64,000 nt of DNA. It comes from Desulfosediminicola flagellatus (GTDB lineage Bacteria > Desulfobacterota > Desulfobulbia > Desulfobulbales > Desulfocapsaceae). The notes beneath the pieces were generated by a model that was given only the letters and a program-made list of their open reading frames with translations, ran no database searches and was not told the origin of the DNA. A program made the translations under genes and the position numbers. The DNA is taken from positions 2,634,501-2,698,500 of the forward strand of contig NZ_CP050698.1 in the NCBI RefSeq assembly GCF_005116655.2. Reading direction: 5' to 3'. Shown piece by piece: positions 29,173 to 38,250 of this stretch (position 1 is the first letter of the stretch; each line of letters opens with the position of its first letter).

Positions 29173-30570
29173 ATGTATAACATTCTGATATTTGGTTTTG
29201 AAGAAGACTATACCCAATTGTATGCTGAGTTATCTCAGTTATCCTGCCGTATTTTACATATTCACTCAGCAACAGAATTTTATTCTACTGCTTTCTCCCG
29301 TATTTTCGATTCATGGTTTATAGACGGACGGAATGACGAAGTGGATGAACTTGCTCTTTCTGATCTTGTTGTTACCCACAAACCACCCCACATCTTTCTT
29401 TATAACTCCAAAGAGTCTTCATCGTATGCGAAGCTGCAGGAGAAGATAACAACGATAGAAAAAGGTTCGTTGACTGAGGCTGTTAAACTCTTCAAGCGTT
29501 TGGTAAACAACAAACTTGAACAGAATCGCGAAAAATACCTTGCAGGTTACTCACTCGCCCAGCCCGGTATAGAATCGATTATTACCAAAAGCCCTCTCAT
29601 GCAGGACCTGCTCGATCTGGTAAAAGATGTAGCTCCTACAGACTCGCCTATTTTTATCCACGGAGAAACAGGAACAGGCAAGGAACTTCTTGCCAACATC
29701 TTTCACAACGAGTCCCGACGCCGTTCAGGACCTTTTATGGCAGTAAACTGCGGCGCTCTTCCCGACAGTCTTCTTGAATCGGAACTTTTTGGGTATGAAA
29801 AAGGTGCTTTTACCGGTGCTGGCAGTCAACGAATCGGTAAAATTGAACATGCGTCCGGTGGTACACTTTTTCTTGATGAAATAGAATCTATGTCACCTGC
29901 AATGCAGGTGAGACTTCTTAGGGTTTTGCAGGAAAAATCTCTGCAGAGACTGGGGGGAAATGCTGAAATAAATACAGATTTCAGGGTAATCGGAGCTACC
30001 AATACCGCCCCTTTAGAATTGCTGAACTCTGGTCAGCTTCGTTCCGATCTGTATTATCGCCTGTCAGTTTTCCAGATCCATATTCCACCACTTCGTGATC
30101 GGATTGAGGATATCCCCCTCTTGGTTCAACACTTCATCAATAAAAAGAAAAAAGGCGGACGGGATTACATAAAAGGTCTGGATAGTCAGGCCATGAAAAT
30201 TTTGGTGTCTGTACCATGGTTTGGCAATATAAGAGAATTACAGAATGTTATTGAGCGAGCAGTAATGCTTGCTAATTGCGAAATAATCCCTGCAGAGCTC
30301 ATTCATATCCCCAGCATGCCTCTTACCGACTCATCAGTAGATGCTGGCAAGCTGAGCGATAACGCTTTCCGGCCGGGTACGACACTCAAATCGTACAAAA
30401 ATCTGCTACAGCAAGCTGCGGAAAGAAAATACCTTATGGAGGTTCTGGAATATACGGACGGCAGAATTGGTGATTCTGCAATGTTTGCTGGGTTAACTCC
30501 CCGTGCACTCTATAATAAAATGAAAATTCATGGTCTCAAAAAAGAAGATTTTAGAAAATCGGAAAAATAA
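29173..30570 (+). CDS. Sigma-54-dependent transcriptional activator with divergent receiver domain
   Basis: A 465-residue NtrC-family protein. The N-terminal 120 residues look like a degenerate receiver: an acidic patch E10-E11-D12 and Asp51, with Lys97 near the usual lysine, but poor overall match. The AAA+ domain is intact: Walker A GETGTGKE (164-171), the sigma-54-contacting GAFTGA loop at 211-216, and Walker [13 protein letters not shown] Fis-type helix-turn-helix closes it (SAMFAGLTPRALYNKMK). No cognate kinase is adjacent. A sigma-54-like promoter and a LysW-like gene follow within 250 bp, which makes that gene a likely target. Confidence 0.93.
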   Translation: MYNILIFGFEEDYTQLYAELSQLSCRILHIHSATEFYSTAFSRIFDSWFIDGRNDEVDELALSDLVVTHKPPHIFLYNSKESSSYAKLQEKITTIEKGSLTEAVKLFKRLVNNKLEQNREKYLAGYSLAQPGIESIITKSPLMQDLLDLVKDVAPTDSPIFIHGETGTGKELLANIFHNESRRRSGPFMAVNCGALPDSLLESELFGYEKGAFTGAGSQRIGKIEHASGGTLFLDEIESMSPAMQVRLLRVLQEKSLQRLGGNAEINTDFRVIGATNTAPLELLNSGQLRSDLYYRLSVFQIHIPPLRDRIEDIPLLVQHFINKKKKGGRDYIKGLDSQAMKILVSVPWFGNIRELQNVIERAVMLANCEIIPAELIHIPSMPLTDSSVDAGKLSDNAFRPGTTLKSYKNLLQQAAERKYLMEVLEYTDGRIGDSAMFAGLTPRALYNKMKIHGLKKEDFRKSEK

Positions 30571-30754
30571 TTGATTATCGGAAACATCTGTTCAATCATA
30601 ATAATTTTAAACATTTAGACACAAACACCTACTTTCACGTTACTACTATCGGAATTTTTCACGCTTTTTTCTCTATGTAAATCCACGCCTGCATTTATCG
30701 ATTTGTTTTGTATTTTCTATATGATAGGTAATTATTCTGCCGATCACATCTCAA

Positions 30755-30770
30755 TGGCACGTTTATTGGA
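30755..30770 (+). promoter_or_regulatory. Sigma-54-like promoter of the LysW-like gene
   Basis: TGGCAC-N5-TTGGA: the -24 element is perfect, the spacing is correct, and the -12 element differs from TTGC by one base. It ends about 48 bp before the ATG at 30819. It lies directly downstream of a sigma-54 activator gene. Confidence 0.5.
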
Positions 30771-30818
30771 ACAGGTTTTATAACACTGCCTAAAAATCTA
30801 TTACAAAAGGAGAAGAAA

Positions 30819-31046
30819 ATGGGCAAATTCAATAAACATCAGAGTGACAGAGAACGATTCGGTAAATGTGAGATATGCCTGGAATACATTCCTGTCGAAT
30901 ATTACTTTGGCGAAGGCGATACGATTGTTTGTTACGAATGTGGTACCGAGTATTCACTTATCTCCAAAAACCCTGTAAAGCTTGCTATGCTTGATGGTGG
31001 TTATGACAGTGACGATTATTTTGGTGAGTTGTTGTTTGACGAGTGA
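30819..31046 (+). CDS. Small zinc-ribbon protein resembling amino-group carrier LysW
   Basis: A 75-residue acidic protein with a good ribosome binding site (AAAGGAGAAG). Two CxxC pairs (C17/C20 and C38/C41) form a zinc ribbon, with the same 17-residue spacing as in LysW of lysine/arginine biosynthesis. The stretch after the second pair (SLISKNPVKLAM then DDYFGE) parallels LysW's 'DPLRLE...EDWGE', and the protein ends in Glu, the residue LysW uses as attachment point. Unlike LysW it has five further residues after the FGE motif and a basic 14-residue N-terminal lead. No LysX-type ligase is adjacent; the RimK homologue is 24 kb away. The LysW relation is an inference from spacing and motif only. 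Confidence 0.7.
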   Translation: MGKFNKHQSDRERFGKCEICLEYIPVEYYFGEGDTIVCYECGTEYSLISKNPVKLAMLDGGYDSDDYFGELLFDE

Positions 31047-31149
31047 CTGCCAATCCGCCCCAAACACGGGGCAGGAAAAATGACGAACACTCACACGTTT
31101 TCACGCAATAGACTCTCAAAAAACATTCATCTGCTTCATACCTTTTTGT

Positions 31150-31184
31150 AAAGGCCGGGTTATCTCTAAACCCGGCCTTTTTTA
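31150..31184 (+). terminator. Strong Rho-independent terminator
   Basis: AAAGGCCGGGTT pairs with AACCCGGCCTTT around a short loop and is followed by T residues. It ends the sigma-54-controlled small gene about 100 bp after its stop. Confidence 0.92.
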
Positions 31185-31399
31185 CGTTGTAGCTCACGCC
31201 TGTTGTCTGTAAAAAAAATCCTCATAATTTCAATCCATCACCGTGCCTTCCTGATGATTCTTTTGCTTTTTTGTGCTTGCAGATACCACTTCCTCATAAG
31301 GTCTGTTATATTTCCCTTTTGAAATTAATCGGGCTTTTCTGTTATTTTTTATTATTCCAATTCAAGTTATCGTTTACACGATTTGAGAATCTATTCTAT

Positions 31400-33853
31400 A
31401 TGCAATACAAATACGCCTTTCTCCCTTATATAATTCTCTTTCTTCTCCTGCATATTCCTTCAACTATGATTGCTGCCCAGAATGGCGGGGCAACAAATGG
31501 TAACGGCACAACACACGAGGAAACGCTAAAGGCAGCTGAAGAACCTGCTGTTTCTATCATTCAATTTTATACATGGGCCGGTATCCTGCCCAAAGATCTT
31601 GTTGATCTTCAGACGCGGATCAAGACAATTGAATATCTCGAAAAACTTGAAAAAGATCTCCCGCCTGTTGCCACAGAGATAGCTGAACTCCAACAGGATG
31701 TTTCAGAATTCAAAACGTCTGACAATTTGCAAATCATGCAAGTTGATAGTTTTCAGACGCGACTCAACAGGATCAAATACCAGATATCAAAATCCTCAAA
31801 ACCGCTTAACGAGACAATATCAAAGCTTTCTTTATGGCGGACAGATTGGAAAAACAAACAAGACCAACTCGCAGAGTTTTCTAAACTTGAGAATTTAAGT
31901 CTAGCTCTTGAAAATGAGCAAAAGCAGGATCTGACGAAAACAATCGAAACAGCACTGAAGCATATCGAACAAAATCTTTCGCCTTCTCTGGTTCTCGGGC
32001 GGGCAATCGCAGATCTTCAGGTTCAGCTTCATACGATTGAAAGCGACCTTCAGACAATCGAAACAACGATACGAAAAACAAGCACTCAGCAAACTTCACC
32101 ATCGGTGCTGTCCTTAGCTTTTTATAAGCAGATCAATGGCGAGTTATTCTTGCAGACCTTTCAAAACAGCACACTTTTCTTCAACCAACATCTGGAAAGT
32201 CTGGTCAAACACGCGAGGATAGCTGCCTTTTCAGTATTGGTTCTTGTTGCACTGATTATCCTTGTAAAGTTATCACAACGACATATTACAACAATATCAC
32301 GTTGGTACCCTTTTGCCAGCTGTCCTCTATCAACTTCAGTTTTTATACTTACGACTTTCTACGATTTGATCAGTCAACAATTTTTCAGCATCAAGCTTGA
32401 CTACAAATGGGATGAGATCCTCAGTGTACTGACCCTGCTCGCTGTAATCCGTCTTATCAAACATTGTATTGAGAATCCCCAGGGCCAGCAGATCCTCAGA
32501 AGACTTGCGATGTTCATGGCAATGACATTGATGTTTGTCGCCATAGACCTGCCTCTACTCATTATTCTCTTTTTTGTAGTGTATGCATCAGTCGCTGCTC
32601 TCTTCATTTATGTATACCAGTTGAGATTCAAATACCGAAACAACCTGGAACGTTGGACGCGACGATCATGGGGTATTTTCCCCCTGATGATAATTATCTC
32701 TGGAGTTATGGGCTATGATCAATTTGCCATCTATAGTTTTACAATTCTGCTCGAAACGGTAAGTAGTTGCCTGGTTGTCTGGATGTTGTACAGACTGAAC
32801 TCAGCCATTCTTGAACTGTGCCTTAAAGCAATTCCATTCTCACTTCTCAAGGATAATCGCCACGTAGTAGTTAAAAGTTTACAACCTTTTATCGCCTGGA
32901 TTCACTGGATTTTATTAATATCTCTGTTAGGGGTTGTCTGGAATTTTTTCCCATCAATAGATGCCGCAATTTCCGCAATAAACAGCTTCGGTTTTAAGCT
33001 CGGGGATTTTAATATTTCTCCAGGTTTTGTTTTGACCATTATTTTCGTTCTATATGGAGCTACGCTTTTTTCTAAAGCTATTCAGGCCATACTGCTCAAA
33101 GAAATTTTACCTCGTTACAGTGCTGAAAAAGGTGTTCAACTCTCAATTACACGCCTTGTTCACTATGCCATTGTTACCGTAGGCTTTTTCATTATGTTGA
33201 AGGCCCTTGGTTTTGAACTTAAGCAAATCACCCTGCTCGGTGGTGCACTTGGTGTCGGAATTGGCTTTGGCCTCCAGGCAATTGTTACAAATTTCGCTGG
33301 TGGTCTCATCTTACTGTTTGAGCGCCCGCTGAAAGTTGGTGACACTATCCAGATTGGAACTGATCTTGGCGAAGTGAAGCATCTCGGTCTCAGAGCGACT
33401 ATCATCCAGACTTTCGATAATGCAGAGATCGTTATTCCAAATTCAGATCTCATAACAGGCCAGGTAACCAACTGGACCCTTGCTGAACGCAGAGTGCGGG
33501 TAAAAATACCCGTTGGCGTTGCCTATGGTTCAGATGTTAGTAAGGTTTTGGAGATCCTCCAGACCTGTGGAAATCAAAACCCTATGGTACTTAGTACACC
33601 AAAACCGAACGCTCTTTTTCTTGCATTCGGTGCCAGTTCACTTGATTTTGAATTACGGGTGTGGATACCGGAATTTCTAGACTCGCTTACAGTTAAAAGT
33701 GACCTTAATCAAAGTATTGAGAGCGAGTTTGACTTTAATAATATCGAAATTCCGTTCCTACAGACAGATCTTCATATCAGATCAATCGATGAAAAGGCTG
33801 CTACTGCATTGAGTGGGGGGGGAGTAGAATCTAAAACTACCGAAACGAGTTAA
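31400..33853 (+). CDS. Large mechanosensitive channel of the MscS family (MscK-like)
   Basis: About 817 residues from the ATG at 31400, which begins a clear signal peptide (cleavage near MIAAQN). A longer frame from a TTG at 31271 is less likely. The coiled-coil periplasmic part (about 55-280, Gln/Glu-rich) is followed by several TM helices. The C-terminal MscS core has the pore helix GGALGVGIGFGLQAIVTNFAGGLILLFERPLKVGD and the beta domain IPNSDLITGQVTNW. It protects against osmotic downshock. A shorter MscS is encoded at 49770. Confidence 0.93.
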   Translation: MQYKYAFLPYIILFLLLHIPSTMIAAQNGGATNGNGTTHEETLKAAEEPAVSIIQFYTWAGILPKDLVDLQTRIKTIEYLEKLEKDLPPVATEIAELQQDVSEFKTSDNLQIMQVDSFQTRLNRIKYQISKSSKPLNETISKLSLWRTDWKNKQDQLAEFSKLENLSLALENEQKQDLTKTIETALKHIEQNLSPSLVLGRAIADLQVQLHTIESDLQTIETTIRKTSTQQTSPSVLSLAFYKQINGELFLQTFQNSTLFFNQHLESLVKHARIAAFSVLVLVALIILVKLSQRHITTISRWYPFASCPLSTSVFILTTFYDLISQQFFSIKLDYKWDEILSVLTLLAVIRLIKHCIENPQGQQILRRLAMFMAMTLMFVAIDLPLLIILFFVVYASVAALFIYVYQLRFKYRNNLERWTRRSWGIFPLMIIISGVMGYDQFAIYSFTILLETVSSCLVVWMLYRLNSAILELCLKAIPFSLLKDNRHVVVKSLQPFIAWIHWILLISLLGVVWNFFPSIDAAISAINSFGFKLGDFNISPGFVLTIIFVLYGATLFSKAIQAILLKEILPRYSAEKGVQLSITRLVHYAIVTVGFFIMLKALGFELKQITLLGGALGVGIGFGLQAIVTNFAGGLILLFERPLKVGDTIQIGTDLGEVKHLGLRATIIQTFDNAEIVIPNSDLITGQVTNWTLAERRVRVKIPVGVAYGSDVSKVLEILQTCGNQNPMVLSTPKPNALFLAFGASSLDFELRVWIPEFLDSLTVKSDLNQSIESEFDFNNIEIPFLQTDLHIRSIDEKAATALSGGGVESKTTETS

Positions 33854-33965
33854 TATTTGCGCGTTGTAGCCGAGAAAGATCTGCTATTGATACGGTGTAT
33901 TGACGTTTGTACTATTATGACGCTGTTTTTCGCAGCTCAATGACTCAATTAACCTGATTTTTTTT

Positions 33966-33995
33966 ATAAGTGGTCCCGCTTTTAGGACCACTTAT
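33966..33995 (+). terminator. Hairpin after the large MscS gene
   Basis: ATAAGTGGTCC (33966-33976) pairs with GGACCACTTAT (33985-33995) across an 8-nt loop. The T run lies before rather than after the stem, so the direction of action is unclear. Confidence 0.55.
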
Positions 33996-34044
33996 TTCCA
34001 ACGATATATCGATGGAGTCCAGCAACAGTTAGAGAGAATCACGT

Positions 34045-34238
34045 TCAGTTTTCATTTTCAAAGATATGGACATCAGGTGAGACAATATGATTCTGACAGC
34101 AGGTTTCCGACAACAGCAAGACTCCTCCCTGATACATCTTCCAAGGGCCATTTAATGCATCAGCGTAGGCCATTCGGATGAATGTCCCTGCATGATGAGC
34201 AAAATACAGGTAATATTTCCCTAAAGGATTTTGAGTCC
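34045..34238 (-). pseudogene. Fragment of a glycosidase-like gene
   Basis: On the minus strand the frame reads WTQNPLGKYYLYFAHH, then FIRMAYADALNGPWKMYQ, then HIVSPDVH before a stop at 34045. This pattern (NPLGKYYLYFA.HKG..IR.AYAD.L.GPW) is familiar from a family of beta-propeller, glycoside-hydrolase-like proteins. Only about 60 codons remain: the 5' side is replaced by a tRNA-Leu-like sequence and the 3' side stops early. It is a relic, and the family name is held with moderate confidence. Confidence 0.6.
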
Positions 34239-34267
34239 AGTGCGTCTACCAGTTTCACCACTCCGGC
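34226..34267 (-). tRNA. 5' fragment of tRNA-Leu(CAA)-like gene, not functional
   Basis: Read on the minus strand: acceptor arm GCCGGAG, then TG, a D-arm GTGAAACTGGTAGACGC, and an anticodon arm CTGGA-CTCAAAA-TCC with anticodon CAA. The match to a bacterial tRNA-Leu stops in the 3' half of the anticodon stem. There the sequence passes straight into the glycosidase-like reading frame. The variable arm, T-arm and CCA end are absent. Integrases often recombine at the anticodon loop of tRNA genes, so this may be a scar of element insertion or excision. Confidence 0.65.
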
Positions 34268-34722
34268 GATGCTGGCCATTACAATCACTTAGGTATATTA
34301 CATTTAACGTTCACTCAGAGCTAGTAGATTCTTGTTAGATCTTCTCGCTCTCCGTCATTAACTGTGTGTAATCAGCACATGTGCCTGTACAAACCCCTCA
34401 CCTCCTTTATTACCTCAGGCCTTCCCGAAGCCATTATGCCACCCTATTGTTTATGCTTTTGGGTGTCTCATATGTATTCTACTAAACACCTATTTAAGCA
34501 TTTCCTTCCCCCCCTGTCTAATAAGGGGCCACCCATCTGACATCCAGTAGGTACCCCACCCGGACTTGGAGGTAGCCTTATCCGTTCTTTATAGTCTTAA
34601 TTGTCATTCTTGTGGTATTGTGGTTGCGTCAATCAGGTGGTGTTCAGGCAATCACCTTTACTGAGACCTTGAAATACTACCAGTCGCTTAGATTTAACCC
34701 TATAGAAAGCAATAGTTAAGAC
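34268..34722. other. Gene-free left flank of the accessory region
   Basis: About 455 bp without a supported gene or strong promoter. Base use differs from the neighbouring core genes, with many pyrimidine runs. No integrase gene is found here. Confidence 0.4.
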
Positions 34723-37035
34723 ATGACAAAGCCCACCAGTAACGTCATCACCTGGAGATACATCAGTTTCGTAATCATCAACATTCTAATCATAGCCTTC
34801 TTGACGGCATGTGCTGCCCCTCCGCCCCGCTGGGAGGCTAGCCACTTTCCTCCTAATGTCGACGATAGCAATGATATCGAATTCAAGTACAGTTTAGATG
34901 TCAGCCACAATGATATATTTACGGGCGATTCTGCCGAGTCGGGTTTCTCTGCTGGGATAATCCGCTACTTTTACCTTCAATCCCAAAACCTTAGTCGGGA
35001 AGAACTAGATCTATGCGAGCACGACTGCTTTGATATAAAAGTCATAGTGAAATACGTAATGAGTCCCTCAATTTCGATTGCAGTTTCATTATCTGAACAC
35101 ACCGAAGAAATATCAATTAAAGAGGATTCCCAGTTAGGCTACCATACTGCTGAAGATAGTCTAACAGCCATATACAACGAACACTTCAACTTGGGGATTC
35201 TTGCAGGCAAAGCGATATTAGAACTCGTCGCTAACACCCCTGACTTCATGGCAGTAGTACAGAAGTTAAGTAACGAGAGAAAGGAAGAGGAAGCTAGATT
35301 ACTCGCCGAACATACGCGCCTTACCTCACCTGATGTATCAAATGCAGTCACCCTCAAATACTACAATGATATCATAGCAAAGAATCCATCAAACCCTCTC
35401 AATACCAGTGTTATCGCTTATAAGAAAGCATACCAAGAAGGATATAGAGCAACCAAACTACCTACATTTCAGAATACCCTGATAGTAATCGATAATTCCA
35501 ATCTTCATGTTCCAATTACACTCTCCACCGAAATCCCCTTGAAAGCTCAGCCAGCTGAAAGAGATGTGATAAATGCTTACTTCAATGACAGTAATGAAAA
35601 GCTATTAGTAATCCAAACAATGGCACCAAATGTTAGACGGGAGATCCTTAAACAATCAAAGATAGATTCAAGTTATGTCTCTGAATATGTAGAGAAAGAA
35701 AACCCTGAATACATAATCGCTTACCGAAACTATCAAGCAGCATTAACGTACTACAACCAGGCTAAGTTTCAGGCACAATTAGAAGAGACTTTTAGCCCTA
35801 AAGCTAATTCAGCCCTAGGAGGACTAGGTAGAAGCTTATCAAGTCTGGGTACAACTCTTCCTGCGGCTAACAGGCTAGACCAAGCGAAACAGGTTCTTGC
35901 CCAGACTCCCCAAACCATTCAAGTACCTATTAGGCAGGACTACACTTACAACGAGATGGAAGTCAAGGTCACCAAAAACCTGAAATACTACCTCTATGTT
36001 TTGGACCCAAACACTAAGAAAGTTCGCTACAAGTCATTCCCAAAGACTGAAAGCCGGACATTTATTCTGCAATATAATAAGCACGAGAAGGATTCAACAT
36101 CTAAACGCACTGAAGATATAGAATCCGATGTAACCAATTACGAAAGTGGAATCGTTAAACTAAGCCTCACAACAAATGAAATCATAGAGGGCCTACTTAA
36201 TACACCCTATAGCGAATTTGAGACTACCAGCTATAACGCTAGCCTAGGGTTTCTTCAGACTCCTGCTAAACGTAAGACGAAACAGAAACAGCCACTAGTT
36301 GCAACCAATGGCAAACTCAGCAAGCTTCTTAATTCAGTAGTTGCTATTCAGGACAATGGCGGAAAAACAATCGGTACAGGATTCTTCGTCAGTACAGACT
36401 TGGTGCTATCCAATAAACACGTTGTGGGGGACAGGCATATTGTATCAGTTACCACAAAGGATAGTAAGCAATTGGTCGGCACAGTTATTAATACACACTA
36501 CGATCTTGACCTAGCGCTATTGCGGGTAAATGGCTCAGGTATACCTGCTGAATTATATAACGGCCCCGCCATTACTGAAGGTAAAGATGTAATTGCTATA
36601 GGTAACCCTATGGGTTTAGAGTACAGCGTAACCAAAGGGATAGTCAGCAGCATCAGGAAGCAGAAAGACAACATCAAACCCTTCTCCAGTGAACGAGTTT
36701 ATATTCAAACAGATGTATCTATTAATCCAGGGAACTCAGGAGGACCATTGTTTGCCGATGGTAAAGTAATCGGCATCAATACCATGAAGCTAGTTCGTAA
36801 GGATGTGGAGGGGATAGGCTTTGCAATCCATTACAACGAAATTGCCGACTATCTCAGAGAAAACAATGTCAGTATCTCACGATCAAAAACCAAATCAGCT
36901 GCCAAGTCCAGCAAGAGCAAGAAAGAGAATTCTTTGTCAAATAAACTCCAAACGCTTAAAGCACTCTATGAAGATGGCCTGATAGATGACAGTGAATATG
37001 CATTGAAAAAAGCACAACTATTAGAGCAGTTATGA
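34723..37035 (+). CDS. Lipoprotein with C-terminal trypsin-like (S1C) protease domain and SHOCT-like tail
   Basis: A 770-residue protein. The signal peptide ends in a lipobox FLTAC (Cys30), so it is probably a membrane-anchored lipoprotein facing the periplasm. Residues about 40-530 are unfamiliar, with an amphipathic stretch rich in Gln and Ala near 330-400. The protease domain (about 535-705) has a complete triad: His566 (SNKHVV), Asp596 (DLALLRV) and Ser672 (GNSGGPL). No PDZ domain follows, unlike HtrA/DegP. The last 30 residues (KLQTLKALYEDGLIDDSEY) are a SHOCT-like motif. Codon use is unlike that of core neighbours. The N-terminal role is unknown. Confidence 0.85.
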   Translation: MTKPTSNVITWRYISFVIINILIIAFLTACAAPPPRWEASHFPPNVDDSNDIEFKYSLDVSHNDIFTGDSAESGFSAGIIRYFYLQSQNLSREELDLCEHDCFDIKVIVKYVMSPSISIAVSLSEHTEEISIKEDSQLGYHTAEDSLTAIYNEHFNLGILAGKAILELVANTPDFMAVVQKLSNERKEEEARLLAEHTRLTSPDVSNAVTLKYYNDIIAKNPSNPLNTSVIAYKKAYQEGYRATKLPTFQNTLIVIDNSNLHVPITLSTEIPLKAQPAERDVINAYFNDSNEKLLVIQTMAPNVRREILKQSKIDSSYVSEYVEKENPEYIIAYRNYQAALTYYNQAKFQAQLEETFSPKANSALGGLGRSLSSLGTTLPAANRLDQAKQVLAQTPQTIQVPIRQDYTYNEMEVKVTKNLKYYLYVLDPNTKKVRYKSFPKTESRTFILQYNKHEKDSTSKRTEDIESDVTNYESGIVKLSLTTNEIIEGLLNTPYSEFETTSYNASLGFLQTPAKRKTKQKQPLVATNGKLSKLLNSVVAIQDNGGKTIGTGFFVSTDLVLSNKHVVGDRHIVSVTTKDSKQLVGTVINTHYDLDLALLRVNGSGIPAELYNGPAITEGKDVIAIGNPMGLEYSVTKGIVSSIRKQKDNIKPFSSERVYIQTDVSINPGNSGGPLFADGKVIGINTMKLVRKDVEGIGFAIHYNEIADYLRENNVSISRSKTKSAAKSSKSKKENSLSNKLQTLKALYEDGLIDDSEYALKKAQLLEQL

Positions 37036-37704
37036 TTATTAGGCCAATAGTTTTATACATTTTTGAATTAACATCTTCCTGTTCAAGCAGGAAGATAACA
37101 CTCTGAAACTAAGGAACATTTCCCTTATTGAATAGAAACGGCAACAACTGCTTGATGAATTATAGGGTTGCCTTACGGGTAGGGACTGACCAAACCTACC
37201 CGTCTTCAGAGCTTCGCCTTACTAGATCCTCTGATGTCCGACGATTAGCCAACGCTAGTCATTCATTTATAACCTTGATTTCACTCAAATTAACAACCAA
37301 ACACGTCAACAAAAGTGACGTTCACAACCTGCTAGAACTCATAAATTAAGTTGCTCCTCCATTCAATTAACGACCTAAAACTATCCGATTTAAGTTCCAC
37401 CCCAGATTTGTCCACCCCACCCCTCCATTGAGATGAGGGTCTCCCCTTGGCTACCTCCTCAACTTCAAAAACTATGAATCGTAATTTCAGTAACTTAAGG
37501 TTCACTGGATGATAAATTGCCTCCGAGATGCTATAATATAGTGAAGGGTTGTTCTAAACTCTTCCTTTTCAAATGCTGTGTTCTCGTTGATCTTGGTTAC
37601 TTTATATAAGCATCATATTTAGTTCCCTATTAGCCTACGAGAGGCCACTCACGGCATTCCCCCTGCACTCCACATCTTAAATCAAGCGATCAAAGGAGAG
37701 TCCT
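37036..37704. other. Intergenic region with two hairpins
   Basis: About 670 bp. A 9-bp stem (37073-37081 with 37088-37096) may end the protease transcript; a second 9-bp stem (37175-37183 with 37195-37203) follows. A TATAAT at 37532 is a possible -10 box, but a good -35 is missing. A 73-codon TTG-start ORF here was not accepted. Confidence 0.45.
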
Positions 37705-37968
37705 ATGCCCCCTAGGGAACACGTTACAAATGTTGATGGAATCGAAATGGCAATTACCTGTAATGTTGACAAAGGTCAGCACCTCGTAATCCTCGGCACT
37801 AAAGATAATGTCCTCAAGATTAACATTCAAAGGCAAAGCAAGTACGGTCTGGATTACTGTGCAGAAGACCAATACTATGATAAGGATCTTGAGATTGACA
37901 ATGACCTTAAAAGAGAACTGATGGCTGAAACTGGAATGGACTACATTTCAAGCATCAGAGTGATGTAA
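37705..37968 (+). CDS. Small hypothetical protein
   Basis: An 87-residue, mostly hydrophilic protein with no signal peptide or TM helix. It is supported by an excellent ribosome binding site (AAAGGAGAG, 8 bases before the ATG) and by a hairpin terminator right after the stop. The fold may be a small beta-rich domain in the first half and a helix at the end. I recognise no family. It stands alone in the accessory region. Confidence 0.65.
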   Translation: MPPREHVTNVDGIEMAITCNVDKGQHLVILGTKDNVLKINIQRQSKYGLDYCAEDQYYDKDLEIDNDLKRELMAETGMDYISSIRVM

Positions 37969-37979
37969 ATGGTTTTGCT

Positions 37980-38010
37980 GAAAAGCTCTAACAGTGCCCT
38001 AGAGCTTTTC
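37980..38010 (+). terminator. Hairpin terminator of the small gene
   Basis: GAAAAGCTCTA (37980-37990) pairs perfectly with TAGAGCTTTTC (38000-38010). The 3' arm supplies a short T run. Confidence 0.7.
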
Positions 38011-38250
38011 TGTATATGGAGATACAGTCAATTCTTTATCTTATCGGTCTGCAATACCTAACATAATACTATGACGCTCAGACTTTATTCATTGAACAAT
38101 AAGCACTTATCTTGTCAAATAGGTTCGATATATCTTGATTAACACAGTTGTAAGCATCCCCTTTTCAGGACATCATACCAGTATAACTACTACAGGTTCA
38201 ATTTAATGAATAGTTGAGCGACCACTTGGTTCATGTGAGGATAACAATAT

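Noticed and set aside
34226..34267. Functional tRNA-Leu gene
   Set aside because: Only the acceptor 5' strand, D-arm and most of the anticodon arm are present. The variable arm, T-arm and 3' acceptor strand are missing, so it is listed as a fragment.
37128..37349. 73-codon TTG-start ORF after the protease gene
   Set aside because: No ribosome binding site, a hairpin runs through it, and the composition is not protein-like.
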